From: Candidatus Yanofskyibacteriota bacterium
GTDB lineage: Bacteria > Patescibacteriota > Minisyncoccia > 2-02-FULL-40-12 > GWA2-44-9
NCBI GenBank assembly: GCA_016185505.1
Contig: JACPNL010000027.1
Location: 1 to 37,572 of the forward strand
Direction of reading: 5' to 3'
DNA: 37,572 nucleotides
Positions 15,089 to 22,334 of the stretch are shown piece by piece. The notes below the pieces were generated by a model, which saw only the letters and a list, made by a program, of their open reading frames with translations, was not told the DNA's origin and searched no databases. The position numbers were made by a program, and so were the translations under genes. Position 1 is the first letter of the stretch. The number at the start of each line of letters is the position of its first letter.

Positions 15089-15778
15089 ATGAGGCCAGCC
15101 GAGATTGCGCGATACATTGACCACACCCTGCTAAAACCAGATGCCACAGCAGACGATATTCGCCGTTTGTGCGACGAAGCAATGAAACATAAATTTGCTT
15201 CCGTGTGCATAAACCCGATCTGGGTAGGTCTTTGCAGCGATTTATTACATGGTTCTAATGTTTCTAGTGTTAAGGTCTGTACGGTGGTGGGGTTCCCCTT
15301 TGGAGCAAATCTCTCTTGGACCAAAGCAAATGAAGCCCTTCAAGTATTTGAAGAGGGCGCTGAAGAAATAGATATGGTCATTAATATAGGTTCATTAAAA
15401 ACAGGCAACTTGGGATACGTACAATCTGTTTATAATGATATACTCAACGTTCGTTCAACGGTTCCAAGCGTTACTCTGAAAGTTATCACAGAAACCTGCT
15501 TGCTAACCGTTCCCGAAAAAATTCTGGCCTGCCGGTTGGCCAAAGAAGCGGGCGCTGATTTTGTGAAGACGTCAACGGGATTTTCGACAAGCGGAGCAAC
15601 GGTGGAAGACGTCGCTTTAATGCGCCGGGTGGTAGGAGAAAAAATGGGAGTAAAAGCGGCCGGAGGCATCAAGAATTTTGCCACCGCTAAAGCAATTCTT
15701 GAAGCCGGCGCTAATCGTTTGGGATGCTCCACCAGTGTTGCCATCGTTTCCGAAGCAGCTCAAGAAGAGGAGAGTTAA
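15089..15778 (+). CDS. deoC: Deoxyribose-phosphate aldolase
   Basis: The ATG at 15089 is preferred (GAGGAACAGATA upstream) over the TTG 21 bases earlier. The product is 229 residues. Conserved parts: YIDHTLLKPDAT, CINPIWV, VVGFPFGAN, EIDMVINIG, the Schiff-base Lys in DFVKTSTGFS and VKAAGGIKNF. It makes deoxyribose 5-phosphate from acetaldehyde and glyceraldehyde 3-phosphate, or the reverse in nucleoside salvage. With transketolase and Prs, it links triose phosphates to nucleotides. Confidence 0.96.
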   Translation: MRPAEIARYIDHTLLKPDATADDIRRLCDEAMKHKFASVCINPIWVGLCSDLLHGSNVSSVKVCTVVGFPFGANLSWTKANEALQVFEEGAEEIDMVINIGSLKTGNLGYVQSVYNDILNVRSTVPSVTLKVITETCLLTVPEKILACRLAKEAGADFVKTSTGFSTSGATVEDVALMRRVVGEKMGVKAAGGIKNFATAKAILEAGANRLGCSTSVAIVSEAAQEEES

Positions 15779-15786
15779 ATAAATCG

Positions 15787-15801
15787 CCCCGCTAAGCGGG
15801 G
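15787..15801 (+). terminator. Terminator after deoC
   Basis: CCCCGCT-A-AGCGGGG hairpin followed by TATTT, 9 bases after the stop. Confidence 0.6.
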
Positions 15802-15844
15802 TATTTAAACACCGGAGAGACGCAGGAAATATTAGTACAAAAAA

Positions 15845-15861
15845 ACCGAGATATACTCGGT
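15845..15861 (-). terminator. Terminator after prs
   Basis: ACCGAG-ATATA-CTCGGT hairpin, followed on the minus strand by a run of seven T. Confidence 0.75.
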
Positions 15862-15910
15862 CGCTCCTTTTCAAAATACCTGAACAGAATACCACGATCA
15901 TCCGTTCGAA

Positions 15911-16888
15911 TTAATTGAATAATCTACTTACGGACTCACCGGTATGTATGCTCCTTATGGCTTCGGCAAATATCCTGGCGACAGAAATGATTTCGATTTT
16001 TTTAGATCCGACGATCTTTCTGTTATAGATTGAATCGGTTATAAATACTTTTGTCATAACGGAATCGTCAATTCTCCTAACCGCGTTCTTAGACAAAACA
16101 CCGTGAGTAATCGCGGCAAAAACCTCAACCGCGCCGGCTTTTTTAACGGCCTCTGCCGCCTTAATCAGAGTTCCGCCCGTATCAAGAATATCGTCTACGA
16201 AAACTACTGTTTTACCCTCTACGTCTCCGAGAATATGCATAACATCAGACTGATTGTGCTCTTCTCTTCTTTTATCTACGATAATAAGGGGAATATCTTG
16301 ATCCAAATTAAACCTGTTCCCAAGATGCTTAGCGTAAGCCCTAGCTCTCCCGGGACCCGCTCCGCTCGCATCCGGCGAGCCTATAACCAGATGTCCGTTT
16401 TCAACCGCGGTCTTAAAAATATCTCGGAATAGATCTAAAAATACGGGCCGAGCATAGATCTGATCAAGTTTCATTCTCCTTGAGGCAAAACCCTCCTCTT
16501 GGTTAGCGTGCAGATCCATGGCCAATATCCCGGAACTTCCTGAAGTTTCGATCAGATCCATAACTAATCTCGCGGTAATGGGCTCCCTTGGCGCGCTTTT
16601 TCTGTCCTGCCTCGCGTAGCCAAAATAAGGGATGACGGAAATCGCCTTTCCTCCCGCCCTACAGACCGCGTCCAAAGCAGCCAACAAGCAGAAAAGATTC
16701 CTGTCCGGTTGATTGGTCGGTTGAATAAGAAAAACCCTTCTTTCCCGCAAATTTTCATTAAACTGAACATATGTTTCTCCGTCGGCAAATCGGCTTATGG
16801 TAATACTGCCAAGCTTATTCCTCAACTCACCGGCAATTTTCTCCGCCAGCGGGTTGTTGCTGCCCAAACTGAATACCTTGAGCTCCAT
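15911..16888 (-). CDS. prs: Ribose-phosphate pyrophosphokinase
   Basis: Protein of 325 residues, normal length. It shows FADGETYVQFNENLR near the N-terminus, the ATP-binding YARQDRK, the DLHANQEEGF site and the PRPP-binding loop VVFVDDILDTGGTL. The usual PDxGG segment reads PDASGAGPGRARAYA. It makes PRPP from ribose 5-phosphate and ATP, the substrate used by PurF elsewhere in the window. Monocistronic. Confidence 0.96.
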   Translation of the reverse strand: MELKVFSLGSNNPLAEKIAGELRNKLGSITISRFADGETYVQFNENLRERRVFLIQPTNQPDRNLFCLLAALDAVCRAGGKAISVIPYFGYARQDRKSAPREPITARLVMDLIETSGSSGILAMDLHANQEEGFASRRMKLDQIYARPVFLDLFRDIFKTAVENGHLVIGSPDASGAGPGRARAYAKHLGNRFNLDQDIPLIIVDKRREEHNQSDVMHILGDVEGKTVVFVDDILDTGGTLIKAAEAVKKAGAVEVFAAITHGVLSKNAVRRIDDSVMTKVFITDSIYNRKIVGSKKIEIISVARIFAEAIRSIHTGESVSRLFN

Positions 16889-16956
16889 CTGATCTCCTAA
16901 CTTTCAAAAAACATAAGAATTATAGCATGAAACCAGAATCCTTCAACCCCGCCCTC

Positions 16957-17772
16957 CTAAAATAAGTCCCTGTTACTTTTCCACTCGTCCACAATATTCA
17001 CCACCCTCTTATTATCTGACCGTCCCAGTTTTTTGAGATGTTTTTTGTCAGCCACCCACTCACCGCCATTCCAAAATTCAATATTCTCAAACGCGGTTTT
17101 ATACAACGCCTTCTCGCCATATACTGTGCCTACATAAAAATTCTTTTTACCGGCTTTTTGCGCATGCCTCGCGCTATCTAACATCAGCCACATCCCCAGC
17201 GATTGATAAATAAGAGAAATATCGTAAAAGGAATACCAAAAGTGAGTCATATTTTTGTCAGAAACCTCAAAAACATAGGCTACCGGCTTGTCATTCATGC
17301 TATACGAAATAATATCGGTTATAAGGCCATAGTTGAGTATCGTTTTCAAGCGCTCTTCGGGCATCACTAACGGTCCATGCCGTTTTAAAAAATAATCAGA
17401 GCAAAAATCAATGAAACTTTTGTCGCGTATGTCAAAATTCTTAAACGGTATTGATTCACGAACTAATTTATCGCTCGCCCCGTAGTGTGGTTTCGGTTTA
17501 GTTTTGCCAGAGACAGCCGAAATCTCTACTACGGGGTCAAATTTCTTGGCAACGCGGCGGTTCTCGCTTGAAAGAACGAATGAGCTCAACGGAAAACGCG
17601 CGCTTCGAGCCATATAGAAAATATCTTTAACCCCAGGACTACCCGAATATGGCAAATAGCCGGCAGCATAAATATCCGAGATTTTATCCTTTTTCTCTCT
17701 AACACAATAACCCGCGTAACCAAAAGAGTACGCTTTGTAATTGTGGCCGAATTCACTGTGAAACTTACGCAT
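16957..17772 (-). CDS. GNAT-fold transferase, arginyl-tRNA-protein transferase-like
   Basis: Protein of 271 residues. The N-terminal part has GYLPYSGSPG and FYMARSARFPLSSFVLSSENRR, and the C-terminal part has YQSLGMWLMLDSARHAQKAGKKNFYVGTVY, YKTAFENIEFWNGGEW (described by key residues). These resemble the two halves of Ate/Bpt N-end-rule transferases and the related GNAT/FemAB fold. The conserved N-terminal Cys cluster of true Ate1 is not visible, so the substrate is open. Between residues 78 and 98 a palindromic element (17478-17536) inserts DPVVEISAVSGKTKPKPHYG in frame. Likely cytoplasmic. Confidence 0.6.
   Translation of the reverse strand: MRKFHSEFGHNYKAYSFGYAGYCVREKKDKISDIYAAGYLPYSGSPGVKDIFYMARSARFPLSSFVLSSENRRVAKKFDPVVEISAVSGKTKPKPHYGASDKLVRESIPFKNFDIRDKSFIDFCSDYFLKRHGPLVMPEERLKTILNYGLITDIISYSMNDKPVAYVFEVSDKNMTHFWYSFYDISLIYQSLGMWLMLDSARHAQKAGKKNFYVGTVYGEKALYKTAFENIEFWNGGEWVADKKHLKKLGRSDNKRVVNIVDEWKSNRDLF
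17478..17536 (-). repeat. In-frame palindromic element, family B (GNAT/Ate-like gene)
   Basis: CCCCGTAGT (17478-17486) and ACTACGGGG (17528-17536) are exact terminal arms. TTTCGG/CCGAAA form a second stem inside. The coding strand reads DPVVE at one end and HYG at the other, as in the family-B copy in the trmH-like gene (DPVVE...YTTG). Confidence 0.8.
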
Positions 17773-17800
17773 GCTTTAACGTGTTTTAATAATTGATTCT

Positions 17801-17835
17801 TAAATCTATTGATATATCAAAATATCAATAGATTT
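17801..17835 (-). terminator. Hairpin at 3' end of mpl-like gene
   Basis: AAATCTATTGATA and TATCAATAGATTT pair perfectly and overlap the last codons of the gene. The T-run is short, so termination is only probable. Confidence 0.5.
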
Positions 17836-19243
17836 TTGGGAATTTTTGTTCAAGCCATTTCACAGCCAGATCAATGAACCCGTCAAATCCACCCGAAGAA
17901 AGCACAAGCACAACAGAATCTCTGTTGGCATCTCTTTGTAGCAACCCTACCCCCTCTTTGACTTCATCAAACCCTTCTGCATAGTATCCCGCACCCTTAA
18001 CTCTGTTTACGATATCTTCCAAGGTAATCTCGCCGCCACTTGGTGGTTTATATATGAAAGTCCGCCAAGCACCCTCAAAGACATCATCATACCACCCCAA
18101 AGTATCGCGGATGCGCCAACTAAAAGCGTGCGGTTCAAATACTACAACTAATTTTTTGTCGGGAAAGTGCGCCTTTACGGCTTCTATGGCGGCCCTTGTT
18201 TTAGCATATGACGAACCGAATCCCTCGTAGAATGGTACTACCGTCTTATACGACTTTTTGTCCAGACGGCGGTTGAGCGCTTTAAAGTCAGCGATCGCCG
18301 AAGCAAATTGTCCCGGCGTTACCATTTCTAAAGACAGAAGCAAAGCAGCCGCGCCTAAAATATTTTCAAAATTATGATAGCCCAGCAAACTTGTTCTTAT
18401 ATTTACGATCTTCTTGCTGTCATGTAAAACATCAAATGAAGATGTCCCGCCCAAATTAACATTTGAAATATTCCAGTTCGCGTCGTTCTTCGTGCTGTAA
18501 AAAACCGTTTGTTTTTCAAGGCCGCATTTTGAGAGCGCTTCTTTTACTCCTTCCCCATCGGCGCAAGCGGCAATAAGACCGTCTTTGGGCAATAAAGATA
18601 TGAGTCTAAAGAAAGGTGCTTGATATTCGTCGTGCGTCTTGAAAACATTCAGGTGATCGTGAGCCAAAGAGGTCAGCAGCAAATGTCTTGGGTTGTAGTG
18701 CAGGAACTTTGAAGAAGTATCCCAGTTTGACGATGGGTATTCATCGCCTTCCAGAACAAACGTGCTTCCGCTTCCCTTTTTCGCGCTATCAGCAGGGGTA
18801 TTCGGAATAGCGCCGATAAAATAGCTCGGACTCTTGCCGGCATGTTCAAGGCACCAGGAAATAAGCGCAGCGCAAGTTGATTTGCCGTAACTGCCAGCCA
18901 CTACGATATTTTCTTTGCCTCTGCTTAATTCACCCAAAACTTCGGGGAATGACCTAACGGGAACACCCAAAGAAAACGCCGCTCGAACCTCTCTATTCTC
19001 TTCCGGCCTTAGAAGAGCGTGCTTCCCCACAACAACAAACTCAGCATCAGCGGGAATGTTTTTCGAATCATATCCCTTCTTGAAAGTTATGTTGTGTTTT
19101 TTGATATACTCCGAAACAGGCGGATAAAAATTATCATCGGAACCGCTTACCTGCCAGCCGTAATCAACCAATAGTTTAGCAACCGCGCTCATCCCCGCTC
19201 CGCAGATACCAATGAAGTGTGCTTTTTTATTTGAAGAAGTCAT
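17825..19243 (-). CDS. mpl: Mpl/MurC-type UDP-muramoyl ligase
   Basis: Protein of 472 residues of the Mur ligase family. The Rossmann start HFIGICGAGMSAVAKLL, the ATP loop VVAGSYGKSTCAALIS and the central DEYPSSNWDTSSKFLHYNPRHLLL are visible. The DEY...SKFxHYxP pattern is that of Mpl, which re-attaches tripeptide to UDP-MurNAc in wall recycling, rather than MurC. Usual GTHGKT is GSYGKS here. A MurC role cannot be excluded, since small genomes may use one enzyme. Followed on the same strand by the GNAT/Ate-like gene. Confidence 0.85.
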   Translation of the reverse strand: MTSSNKKAHFIGICGAGMSAVAKLLVDYGWQVSGSDDNFYPPVSEYIKKHNITFKKGYDSKNIPADAEFVVVGKHALLRPEENREVRAAFSLGVPVRSFPEVLGELSRGKENIVVAGSYGKSTCAALISWCLEHAGKSPSYFIGAIPNTPADSAKKGSGSTFVLEGDEYPSSNWDTSSKFLHYNPRHLLLTSLAHDHLNVFKTHDEYQAPFFRLISLLPKDGLIAACADGEGVKEALSKCGLEKQTVFYSTKNDANWNISNVNLGGTSSFDVLHDSKKIVNIRTSLLGYHNFENILGAAALLLSLEMVTPGQFASAIADFKALNRRLDKKSYKTVVPFYEGFGSSYAKTRAAIEAVKAHFPDKKLVVVFEPHAFSWRIRDTLGWYDDVFEGAWRTFIYKPPSGGEITLEDIVNRVKGAGYYAEGFDEVKEGVGLLQRDANRDSVVLVLSSGGFDGFIDLAVKWLEQKFPKIY

Positions 19244-19251
19244 TTGGTGGC

Positions 19252-19282
19252 AACAAACGCACGACGTCGTGCGTGTTTGTTA
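19252..19282 (-). terminator. Hairpin between tRNA-Ala and mpl
   Basis: AACAAACGCACGAC and GTCGTGCGTGTTTGTT form a 14-bp stem with one bulged G. It follows the tRNA on the minus strand and may end or process its transcript. Confidence 0.5.
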
Positions 19283-19288
19283 GAATTG

Positions 19289-19361
19289 TGGACCGTGCCG
19301 GACTCGAACCGGCGACACCCTCATTGCAAATGAGGTGCTCTACCAACTGAGCTAACGGCCC
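19289..19361 (-). tRNA. tRNA-Ala(UGC)
   Basis: On the minus strand: acceptor GGGCCGT / ACGGTCC, D arm GCTC..GAGC, anticodon stem-loop CCTCA-TTTGCAA-TGAGG with anticodon TGC, and T arm GCCGG-TTCGAGT-CCGGC. All stems pair, with one G-T pair in the acceptor. The discriminator is A and the next bases are CAA, so CCA is not encoded. Confidence 0.96.
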
Positions 19362-19433
19362 TTTATTTAATTGATACATTGCTAAATTGCTTAATTGTTG
19401 TTATATTTTACCACAGAATCTTGACATCTCAAA

Positions 19434-19465
19434 CCCCGAAAATCCCGCCAAGGCGGGACTCGGGG
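19434..19465. repeat. Nested palindrome in leader of erpA-like gene
   Basis: CCCCGA...TCGGGG enclose TCCCGCC-AA-GGCGGGA. It lies between a TTGACA box (19421-19426) and the ribosome binding site, so it may be transcribed as a leader hairpin or be an intergenic member of the palindromic-element group. Confidence 0.6.
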
Positions 19466-19480
19466 CAAGGGAGGAAAAGA

Positions 19481-19807
19481 ATGGTCACAATCACTCCCAA
19501 AGCCGCTGAAAAATTGCTGGAAGTCATGGCTGACGAAAATAAAAGCCCAGACAATACTTACTTAAGAGTTTTCGTCCAAGGCGGTGGGTGCTCCGGTTTT
19601 CAATACGGACTTGCCGTTGAAGAAGCGCTCCAAGATACCGATAAAATTTTCGAATCAAACGGAATAAAAGTTATCGTCGATCCAATCAGTGTAAGGTATC
19701 TTGATGGGGCAGAAGTTGATTTTGTTGATGGTCTCACGGGTGGATTTAAAATCAATAATCCAAACGCCAAATCAACTTGCGGCTGCGGTTCATCGTTTAA
19801 TGCTTAG
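19481..19807 (+). CDS. erpA: Iron-sulfur cluster insertion protein, ErpA/IscA type
   Basis: Start at ATG 19481 with GGAGGAAAAGA directly upstream; the longer upstream frame crosses the palindrome and lacks homology. The 108-residue product has the A-type carrier Cys residues: C in VQGGGCSGFQYG (about 37) and C-G-C in STCGCGSSF near the C-terminus. These bind and hand on Fe-S clusters. Client candidates in this window include PurF. The exact subgroup (ErpA, IscA, SufA) cannot be decided here. Confidence 0.9.
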   Translation: MVTITPKAAEKLLEVMADENKSPDNTYLRVFVQGGGCSGFQYGLAVEEALQDTDKIFESNGIKVIVDPISVRYLDGAEVDFVDGLTGGFKINNPNAKSTCGCGSSFNA

Positions 19808-19815
19808 AAAAAAAT

Positions 19816-19840
19816 AAAAGCCCACTTTTTAAGGGCTTTT
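19816..19840 (+). terminator. Terminator after erpA-like gene
   Basis: AAAAGCCC and GGGCTTTT stem with a 9-base loop and T-run. The convergent HAD gene ends just beyond. Confidence 0.75.
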
Positions 19841-19853
19841 AATATTTTAATGC

Positions 19854-20546
19854 CTAGAAGTCCACTCTCACAATACTCCCCGCTTGACTTAAACTTAACA
19901 TTCTCAATCTTACCATCCTTAAAAGTAATCTGTTTCTTTCTGTTTCAAGGCACCCATTCGGGCAAAATGCGTCATCAACGACATTATAGTGATGACCGAT
20001 ACCACCCCAGCGTCCAAAAGCATCAACGTTTATTTTTTGGTCATCTATAAGCAAACATCTCTCCGGCGGCACTTTCAATTCCTTGGCGGTAGCATCAAAT
20101 ATTTCCCAATTTGGTTTTCGGATTTTTAAGAGAAACGACAGCGCTAAATAGTCAAATCCCATAAACACTTCCGGCCATTGTTGCCTGACATACTCAAAAT
20201 GATAGCGGTTGATGTTGGAAATTACTGCCACCTTAAAACCGTTCTGTTTTAATATTTGCCGAAGCGCTATCATCCTAGGATCCGGTTTCATAACGTCGGA
20301 GAACATAGAAAAAAATTCTTCCATAGTTGCCGTCAGCCCAAGGGCGAATTTTACCGCTTCAAAAAACTTCAGCTCACCCAACTGATCAAGTTCATATTTG
20401 ACAAGACAGTCAGAACGAAAAAAACTTTCTGGGCTTGGCGAACCGGGCCATTGATTAAACCTGACAAAATCATAAAATTTTTGAGTTTTAAAGCCAGCCA
20501 GCACGTTGCCATAATCAAAGTTAATCAGCTCTACCTGACGTTCCAT
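19854..20546 (-). CDS. HAD superfamily hydrolase
   Basis: Protein of 230 residues. Motif I reads NFDYGNVLAGF (nucleophile Asp, with the acid Asp replaced by Gly-Asn as in the FDxGxVL subgroup). Motif II is VAVISNINRYH, motif III the Lys in RKPNWEIFDA, and motif IV CLLIDDQKINVDAF. It resembles epoxide-hydrolase N-terminal/ACAD10-type HADs, several of which have unknown substrates or lack phosphatase activity. Substrate unknown. Confidence 0.88.
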   Translation of the reverse strand: MERQVELINFDYGNVLAGFKTQKFYDFVRFNQWPGSPSPESFFRSDCLVKYELDQLGELKFFEAVKFALGLTATMEEFFSMFSDVMKPDPRMIALRQILKQNGFKVAVISNINRYHFEYVRQQWPEVFMGFDYLALSFLLKIRKPNWEIFDATAKELKVPPERCLLIDDQKINVDAFGRWGGIGHHYNVVDDAFCPNGCLETERNRLLLRMVRLRMLSLSQAGSIVRVDF

Positions 20547-20556
20547 CTAATCCCCC

Positions 20557-20760
20557 GAAATTGGCAAAGAACTAAAAACCTCTTACATAATAACCTTTCT
20601 ACTGCAAATCTCAAATTTTGGCTATAAGATTATTGAAATTTTCTCTGAATAGTGTTCAACTATTCATCAAAAATTTCAATAACTTCTATCTCAAAATTTG
20701 AGATTTTCGCGACGAAAATTATCGTGTAAGAGGTCTTTTCCGGTATTGTGCCAGAACTTC
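20557..20760. repeat. About 200-bp imperfect palindrome
   Basis: The two halves are inverted copies for most of their length. Matching blocks include CCTCTTACA near 20579 with its complement near 20726, ATCTCAAATTTTG (20608 region) with CAAAATTTGAGAT, TTATTGAAATTTT with AAAATTTCAATAA, and a GAATAG...CTATTC tip (20647-20665). No open frame is contained. It could be a MITE-like element or a long hairpin RNA. Left-over gap to the terminator shows nothing else. Confidence 0.8.
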
Positions 20761-20772
20761 GTCCTTAACGCA

Positions 20773-20802
20773 AACCCGCCCCGATTGTAATCGGGGCGGG
20801 TT
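20773..20802. terminator. Strong terminator after tRNA-Ile
   Basis: AACCCGCCCCGATT and AATCGGGGCGGGTT pair over 13-14 bases. It lies directly downstream of the minus-strand tRNA. Confidence 0.75.
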
Positions 20803-20810
20803 TTACAATG

Positions 20811-20885
20811 TGGTGCGCGTGCTAGGGATCGAACCTAGGACCTTTTCATTATCAGTGAAATGCTCTACCACTGAGCTAGACGCGC
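20811..20885 (-). tRNA. tRNA-Ile(GAU), CCA encoded
   Basis: On the minus strand: acceptor GCGCGTC / CACGCGC (last pair C-C mismatched), D arm GCTC..GAGC, anticodon stem-loop TTTCA-CTGATAA-TGAAA with anticodon GAT, T arm CTAGG-TTCGATC-CCTAG, discriminator A followed by CCA. Unlike the tRNA-Ala in this window, the CCA end is encoded. Confidence 0.95.
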
Positions 20886-20910
20886 GTTAGAATGTATAGA
20901 TTTTACCAAA

Positions 20911-21042
20911 CCCCGTATATCAACTTCCGATTGCCTTCTGCTTTTGCTTAATCTTAATATTTTATATCAGTTTATAGTATTTTTCAAGAATTGCTCGCTG
21001 TCTTAAATCGGCTGAAAACCTTTCGGAAGTTGTATTACGGGG
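20911..21042. repeat. Palindromic element ending in CCCCGTA/TACGGGG
   Basis: Left arm CCCCGTATATCAACTTCCGA (20911-20930) pairs with the right arm ending TTACGGGG (21042), with three adjacent mismatches; inner parts are only loosely complementary. The CCCCGTA tips match the family-B elements at 17478, 31463 and 33297. It fills most of the gap between tRNA-Ile and the acyl-CoA dehydrogenase gene. Confidence 0.65.
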
Positions 21043-21051
21043 CAAATTAAA

Positions 21052-21070
21052 AAGGGTCTCACAACCCCTT
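21052..21070 (-). terminator. Terminator after acyl-CoA dehydrogenase gene
   Basis: AAGGGGTTGTGAGACCC hairpin on the minus strand, followed by TTTTTAATTTG. Confidence 0.65.
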
Positions 21071-21073
21071 GTT

Positions 21074-22225
21074 TTATTTGAACAAACTCTTGGCCACAGC
21101 TAATCTCTGCATATCAGAAGTCCCTTCACCGATAATAAGCAGGATGGCATCCATAAGATCCTGCGCGATGCGATTGTCTTTAATATAAGCATTGCCTCCG
21201 AAGGTACGAGCCGCGTCCAAACAGCCAGATAAAACTTTTTCAGTAACATGAAGCTTTGTTTCCGACGCTAACTGAATAGTCAGTTCTCCTTTATCAAAAA
21301 TATGGGCAGATTTTTCAACCATGGCCCAGCAAGCAGTTAAAGTAGCTGACACATCCGCAAGACGATGACTTACTGCCTGATATTCAGAGATAGGCTTACC
21401 GAAAGTTTTTCTTATTTTTCCGTAATTTACTGCTTCTTTTAATGCTGATCTTAACAGCCCGCAGGCAAGAGCTGAAATGCCCACACGCCCGCTGTTAAGA
21501 ACTTTATAGGTACTCGCCCTGCCATCGCCTTCCATTTCTGCGTTAATACCAACCTCAACATTTTCAAAAATAACAGTGGAGGTATCACTCGCATCCATCC
21601 CCACCTTGTTAGTTTCAGCGCTGCATATGAAGCGACCTTCACTGGCTTTTGGCACAATAAATGCGCCATAGTTCTGTTGTCCGTGTTTGTTTGAGAATGT
21701 CTTTGCTATTACAACAAAAATATCCGCAATTGTACCGTTGGTAATAAATTGTTTGGAACCGTTAATAAGCCGGCCGGAGCCAGTCGTTGTTGCCGTTGTC
21801 TTCATTCCAATTCCAAAGGCATCGCTTCCGGCATCAGGCTCGGTTAAGCACCATGCGCCAATTGTTTCACCCTTAGCCAGTTTTGGCAAAAAGGCTTTTT
21901 TCTGTTCCTCGGTACCGGCATAAAGAATATGCGCAATCGCCAAGGAGTGATGGGCTGTCAAAGTCAACGCGATAGAACCCCCGCCGTAACAGGCCAAACT
22001 TTCCATCAAAACCACATATTGTTGCATATTCATTCCTGCCCCGCCATATTCTTCCGGGACCATCGCGCCCAGAAAACCACGCTCCCCCATTTGTTTAAAC
22101 ACCTCGCGGGAGAACTGTTTGGCTTTAACAAATTTTCCATAATCCTTTCTGACCACGTCTTGGCAAAATTCTTTCACTGACTGTTCTATGTGCCGACTAT
22201 CCCCTTCGTGGAAGTAAGTAGCCAT
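21074..22225 (-). CDS. Acyl-CoA dehydrogenase
   Basis: Protein of 383 residues, full length for the family. It shows AWCLTEPDAGSDAFG (FAD/substrate signature), GSKQFITNGTIADIFVV, the KTFGKPISEYQAVSHRLAD arginine-loop region and the catalytic-base region IIGEGTSDMQRL, in which the Glu of EGTS is kept. It would oxidise an acyl-CoA to trans-2-enoyl-CoA and pass electrons to ETF. No ETF gene lies in the window. It is the last of four beta-oxidation genes on this strand and has its own terminator. Confidence 0.95.
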   Translation of the reverse strand: MATYFHEGDSRHIEQSVKEFCQDVVRKDYGKFVKAKQFSREVFKQMGERGFLGAMVPEEYGGAGMNMQQYVVLMESLACYGGGSIALTLTAHHSLAIAHILYAGTEEQKKAFLPKLAKGETIGAWCLTEPDAGSDAFGIGMKTTATTTGSGRLINGSKQFITNGTIADIFVVIAKTFSNKHGQQNYGAFIVPKASEGRFICSAETNKVGMDASDTSTVIFENVEVGINAEMEGDGRASTYKVLNSGRVGISALACGLLRSALKEAVNYGKIRKTFGKPISEYQAVSHRLADVSATLTACWAMVEKSAHIFDKGELTIQLASETKLHVTEKVLSGCLDAARTFGGNAYIKDNRIAQDLMDAILLIIGEGTSDMQRLAVAKSLFK

Positions 22226-22308
22226 ATTCCCTTCTTGTTAATGTCCTTAATCTGGACATAAACTAACAACATTTTTTAATTTTGTCTAGATTAAAAGACA
22301 AAACAAAA

Positions 22309-22326
22309 AGGGGTTAAACAACCCCT
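22309..22326 (-). terminator. Terminator after hydratase-dehydrogenase fusion gene
   Basis: AGGGGTT-GTTT-AACCCCT hairpin followed by TTTTTG on the minus strand. Confidence 0.75.
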
Positions 22327-22334
22327 AGTAAAAA

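Noticed and set aside
15016-15324. Minus-strand frame opposite deoC
   Set aside because: Antisense to a clearly conserved enzyme gene; no ribosome site or motif.
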